From positions 1-46,845 of the forward strand of contig CAUHNW010000021.1 in assembly GCA_959607825.1 (NCBI GenBank): a stretch of DNA of 46,845 nucleotides. The letters run 5' to 3'. The position numbers were made by a program, and so were the translations under genes. Shown piece by piece: positions 43,824-46,845 of this stretch. Each line of letters starts with the position of its first letter. Positions within the stretch are counted from its first letter, which is position 1. The notes beneath the pieces are model-generated. The model searched no databases. It was given only the letters and a program-made list of their open reading frames with translations, and was not told the DNA's origin. Source of the stretch: HGM13006 sp900757695. GTDB lineage: Bacteria; Bacillota; Clostridia; Oscillospirales; Oscillospiraceae.

Positions 43824-44320
43824 AGCGTTATAGACTGAGCGTATTTGACGGTGTTCTTCTGCTGCTGGTGGCAGCTGCCGCCCTGATGGCCTATGGGCAT
43901 GTCCACAATACCAAAACGGTTTTGCCGGATACGCCGGAGGCCCTGTATGCGGGCCTGAACAAAATGGAAGAACGCTATGGGGATCAGAAAGAAGCGCTGC
44001 CTGCGGAGAATTATATGGTGGATTATACGGTACACATTGAAAACGTGGACCGGCAGCTGCTGGAGCAGCGGGTAAAGCCCGGAAACGGGGTAGAGAATGC
44101 CTACAACCAGAGCGCCATGGGAACCGTAAAATCCATTTCCTTTTCGGAGGAAGCCGGAACGGTCAGTGCGGATATCACCATCAGCATCTATGCGGTGTTT
44201 ACGGAGACAACAGTAACGGCCCCCAGCGGCACAAAGCTGAAGATCGGCGCAGAGCTGTCGCTGGAGGGGACGGATGCAAGCTATTACGGAACGGGAACGA
44301 TCGTATGGATGAGCCATTAG
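43820..44320 (+). CDS. DUF4330-like membrane-anchored protein
   Basis: 166 residues. One N-terminal membrane helix (FDGVLLLLVAAAALMAYG) is followed by an exported beta-rich domain with VDYTVHIENVDRQLLEQ and MGTVKSISF, a pattern resembling DUF4330. The start is GTG overlapping the upstream TGA, so it is translationally coupled to the polymerase-GT4 fusion. It is probably an accessory factor of glycan export or polymerisation on the outer face, by position. It resembles the next protein and may arise from the same ancestor. The stop is TAG. Confidence 0.65.
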   Translation: MKRYRLSVFDGVLLLLVAAAALMAYGHVHNTKTVLPDTPEALYAGLNKMEERYGDQKEALPAENYMVDYTVHIENVDRQLLEQRVKPGNGVENAYNQSAMGTVKSISFSEEAGTVSADITISIYAVFTETTVTAPSGTKLKIGAELSLEGTDASYYGTGTIVWMSH

Positions 44321-44331
44321 GAGGCGGCTGG

Positions 44332-44751
44332 ATGAAACAGAATCGGTTTTTGCTGCTGTGCCTTGCGGCGGTACTGGCAGTGCTGGGGGGCGGCGTCTAT
44401 AAACATACGGCGCTGAAGGAGCTGCGAACGGAGCCCAATTATCTGCACGATGTGAAATATACCGTGGAGGTCTATGATGTGGATGCCAAGACGGCGGATA
44501 TGTTCTTCCGAAATATGGGTATCTGTCTGGAAAACGGTGTCAGCGCCGGAACTGTGGAAAAGATTCAGCGGACATCGGCAGCCTCGGGTGCAGCGGAACG
44601 CTATGATGTGACGCTGCTGGTGTCGGCGGTGACATCCAGTGCGACAGCAAACGGCTATGGCAGCTATGATGTGACCAGCGGAAATCTCTGCCATTTTACC
44701 AATCGAATGATGGACTTTGATGGGTACATTACCCACATAGAAGAGGACTAA
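44332..44751 (+). CDS. DUF4330-like membrane-anchored protein, second copy
   Basis: 139 residues from the ATG at 44332, chosen because AGGAGG lies 7 nt upstream; the frame extends to 44305 but that would overlap the previous gene. One N-terminal helix (FLLLCLAAVLAVLGGGVY) precedes a small exported domain with VKYTVEVYDVDAKTADMF and AGTVEKIQR, matching the layout of the upstream protein (YTV..(E/D)V D, then GTV..I). Function is unknown. It lies 11 nt after its neighbour and 3 nt before the GT4-CsaB gene. Confidence 0.65.
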   Translation: MKQNRFLLLCLAAVLAVLGGGVYKHTALKELRTEPNYLHDVKYTVEVYDVDAKTADMFFRNMGICLENGVSAGTVEKIQRTSAASGAAERYDVTLLVSAVTSSATANGYGSYDVTSGNLCHFTNRMMDFDGYITHIEED

Positions 44752-44754
44752 AGG

Positions 44755-46845
44755 ATGAAAAAAATACTCATGGTCCTGATGGGACTGGAGATTGGCGGCG
44801 CAGAGACCCATGTGGTGGGCCTGTCCCTGACGCTGAAAAAGATGGGCTGGGAGGTGATCGTGGCCTCCAACGGCGGAGTATATGAGGAGACCCTGCGGGA
44901 ACACGGGATTCGTCATTTCCATATTCCGGCCAACACCCGGCGGTTTCGGGACATGGCGCAGGTATATCGGGAGCTTCAGCGGATCATTACAGAGGAAAAG
45001 CCGGATGTGGTGCATGCCCATGCACGGATCCCGGCGTTCCTGTGCGGACTGCTGCAAAAGAAGATGGGCTTCCCCTTTGTGACCACGGCCCACTGGGTAT
45101 TCCGGGTAAATCCGCTGCTGCGGGTGCTGACCGACTGGGGACAGCAGACCATTGCGGTCAGTCAGGATATTCGGGAATATCTCATTGACCACTATGACCT
45201 GCCTGCCAGCCAGATCCATACAACGGTCAACGGCATTGACACGGAGGAGTTTTCGCCGACCGTGTCCGGGGCGTCCATTCGAGAGGAATTCCGGATTGAT
45301 GAAAACGTGCCGGTGATCACCTGCGTGACACGGCTCCACGAGAGCCGCGCCCTGTCGGCGCAGCTGCTGACCCGGATTGCACCGGAGCTGGCAAAAGAGG
45401 CGCCCGGGCTGCGGATCCTGATCGTGGGAGATGGAGAGCGGCTGGAAAGCCTCCGGGCGCTGGGAGAAACGGTAAATCAGCAGTTGGGCTATCCCTGTGT
45501 TACCTACACCGGCGGCAGGACGGACGTTCCGCAGTTTATTGGCGCCAGCGATATCTTCGTGGGGGTCAGCCGTGCGGCGCTGGAGGCCATGAGCGGCGGC
45601 TGTCCAACACTGCTGTGCGGCAATGAGGGCTATGGCGGCTTGGCAGGAGAGGAAAATGCGGAAGATAATCTGTCCACGAACTACTGCTGCCGGGGCTGCA
45701 CCATGCCGGATGCGGAAAAGCTGCAAAAAGACCTGACGGAGCTGCTGCATATGTCCCGGGCGTCACGGCAGGCACTGGGGATGGCGGGCAGAGCCATTGT
45801 GGAGCGGGACTTCTCCCTGATGGCCATGGCAAGAGGTTGCCAGCGGGCCTATGATCTGGCCCTGCATCCCAGAAAAAAGGTGCTGATCTCCGGCTACTAT
45901 GGCTATGGGAATCTGGGGGACGATACCATTCTCCAGACCATCTGCCAGAAATATGGGACGGACTGCGATTTGACGGTGCTTTCCAAGCATCCCCAGCAGA
46001 CGGCAAAGAAATATGGGATCACCGCAATTCAGCGCTTTGACCTATGGAAGATCCATAAGGCCATGGGACAGATGAAGCTGCTGCTCAGCGGCGGCGGCAG
46101 TCTGCTGCAGGATCGAACCTCTACCCGCTCGCTGCTCTACTATTTGGCCGTGATTCATATGGCACTGAAGCGCAATGTGCCGGTCATGGTCTATGCCAAT
46201 GGAATCGGCCCAATCCGGGGAGAGAAAAACCGGAAGAAGACAGTGGAAACGCTGGAAAAGGTCTCTGCAATCACCCTGCGGGACGAGGATTCCAGAATTG
46301 AGCTGAAAAATATGGGACTCAGGCGCAGTGACGTGCAGGTGACGGCAGATCCGGTGTTCGCCATGGAACCGGTGAGCCGGGTACAGGCAGAGGCGGTGCT
46401 GCAAATGGCGGGAATCCCCCGGGATCGCCCCCTGCTGGGAATCTCCCTGCGGGCTGTGAGCCACAATGCGGCGCAAAAGCTGGCAGCGCTTCTTGACGGG
46501 GTCTGTGAGGATTCCGGCTGCACACCGGTGTTCCTGTGTATGCAGACCTCTGTGGATGCACCGGCGGCCAGAGAGGTAATGGCACAGATGCGCACAAAGA
46601 GCTTCCTGCTCCCGGAAACGGTCAGTGCACAGGAAATGATGGGAGCCATCGGCGCCATGAAGGCGGTCATCAGTATGCGGCTCCATACGCTGATTTTTGC
46701 AGCGGCGGCGGGAACGCCGGTACTGGGCTTTGACTACGATCCCAAGGTCACAAGCCTGCTCCGAACCCTGAAAATGCCTGCGCTGGGGCAGGTGGAGGCG
46801 CTGGACGAAGCGGCAGTCAGAGCAAAGGTACTGGGTGCGCTGTCC
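44755..46845 (+). CDS. GT4 glycosyltransferase fused to CsaB-type polysaccharide pyruvyltransferase (3' truncated)
   Basis: 697 codons are visible and the frame is still open at the window end. Residues ~1-365 are a GT4 glycosyltransferase (MGLEIGGAETHVVGL, VVHAHARIPAFLCG, TVNGIDTEEFSP, ALEAMSGGCPTLL). From about residue 373 it is a polysaccharide pyruvyltransferase of the CsaB type: ISGYYGYGNLGDDTILQTI, LLSGGGSLLQDRTSTRSLLYY, VMVYANGIGPIRGEKN, ITLRDEDSRIEL, TADPVFAM and the catalytic-site MRLHTLIFAAAAGTPVLGFDYDPKV. CsaB places a pyruvate ketal on secondary wall polysaccharide, the group SLH domains bind. GAGG lies 8 nt upstream of the ATG. CsaB is normally a stand-alone protein of about 360 residues, so the fusion is unusual. 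About 35 residues of that domain are missing beyond the window. Confidence 0.88.
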   Translation, partial: MKKILMVLMGLEIGGAETHVVGLSLTLKKMGWEVIVASNGGVYEETLREHGIRHFHIPANTRRFRDMAQVYRELQRIITEEKPDVVHAHARIPAFLCGLLQKKMGFPFVTTAHWVFRVNPLLRVLTDWGQQTIAVSQDIREYLIDHYDLPASQIHTTVNGIDTEEFSPTVSGASIREEFRIDENVPVITCVTRLHESRALSAQLLTRIAPELAKEAPGLRILIVGDGERLESLRALGETVNQQLGYPCVTYTGGRTDVPQFIGASDIFVGVSRAALEAMSGGCPTLLCGNEGYGGLAGEENAEDNLSTNYCCRGCTMPDAEKLQKDLTELLHMSRASRQALGMAGRAIVERDFSLMAMARGCQRAYDLALHPRKKVLISGYYGYGNLGDDTILQTICQKYGTDCDLTVLSKHPQQTAKKYGITAIQRFDLWKIHKAMGQMKLLLSGGGSLLQDRTSTRSLLYYLAVIHMALKRNVPVMVYANGIGPIRGEKNRKKTVETLEKVSAITLRDEDSRIELKNMGLRRSDVQVTADPVFAMEPVSRVQAEAVLQMAGIPRDRPLLGISLRAVSHNAAQKLAALLDGVCEDSGCTPVFLCMQTSVDAPAAREVMAQMRTKSFLLPETVSAQEMMGAIGAMKAVISMRLHTLIFAAAAGTPVLGFDYDPKVTSLLRTLKMPALGQVEALDEAAVRAKVLGALS

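Overview
The window reads as a chromosomal segment of a Gram-positive, strictly fermentative-looking gut Clostridia member, most likely Oscillospirales (Oscillospiraceae-like). This is inferred from GC-rich codon use, AGGAGG ribosome binding sites, consensus sigma-A promoters, very large InlB-repeat/SLH surface proteins, SLH-linked cell-wall polysaccharide genes and an F-type ATP synthase operon. Species cannot be named from the sequence alone. No rRNA, tRNA, CRISPR array or replication origin was recognised.

Layout. 1-1889: 3' end of a large InlB-repeat surface protein with a proline-rich repeat stalk and a three-helix C-terminal membrane anchor. 1943-3156 (-): a MarR regulator and a TauE/SafE permease in one operon, with a clear promoter/operator. 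3308-5761: a MATE efflux pump divergent from a LysR regulator. 5822-12890 (-): a DUF1275 membrane protein and a complete F1Fo ATP synthase operon in the order atpB-E-F-[delta']A-G-D-C. It has no separate atpH: a delta C-terminal domain is fused to the front of alpha. A LysR-type gene diverges from the operon at 13061.

14277-23438: one roughly 3053-codon SLH surface protein interrupted by a single in-frame amber codon at 15915. 23657-23875: a 219-bp internally deleted IS66-type element. 24011-27028 (-): a beta-helix/InlB/SpaA/SLH protein. 27029-27964: no gene, but a dense run of stem-loops with a minus-strand terminator at its far end. 27965-32104 (-): a tightly coupled operon of two fused ABC transporter half-molecules, a YgbA-type Cys-rich protein and a YbaN/DUF454 membrane protein. 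32360-37747 (-): a third SLH surface protein. 38209-38652: an Rrf2-type regulator.

38690-46845: a cell-wall polysaccharide locus arranged around a divergent promoter. One arm has a GT2 glycosyltransferase and an O-antigen ligase/polymerase-like membrane protein. The other has a polymerase-GT4 fusion, two small DUF4330-like membrane-anchored proteins and a GT4-CsaB (polysaccharide pyruvyltransferase) fusion that runs off the window.

How it fits together. CsaB-type enzymes add the pyruvate ketal that SLH domains recognise on secondary cell-wall polysaccharide. The right-hand locus therefore plausibly builds the wall glycan to which the three SLH proteins attach, while the first protein uses a membrane anchor instead. 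The most unusual features are the delta-alpha ATP synthase fusion, the amber-interrupted giant surface gene, the two glycan-enzyme fusions, and the structured non-coding stretch near 27.5-27.9 kb.
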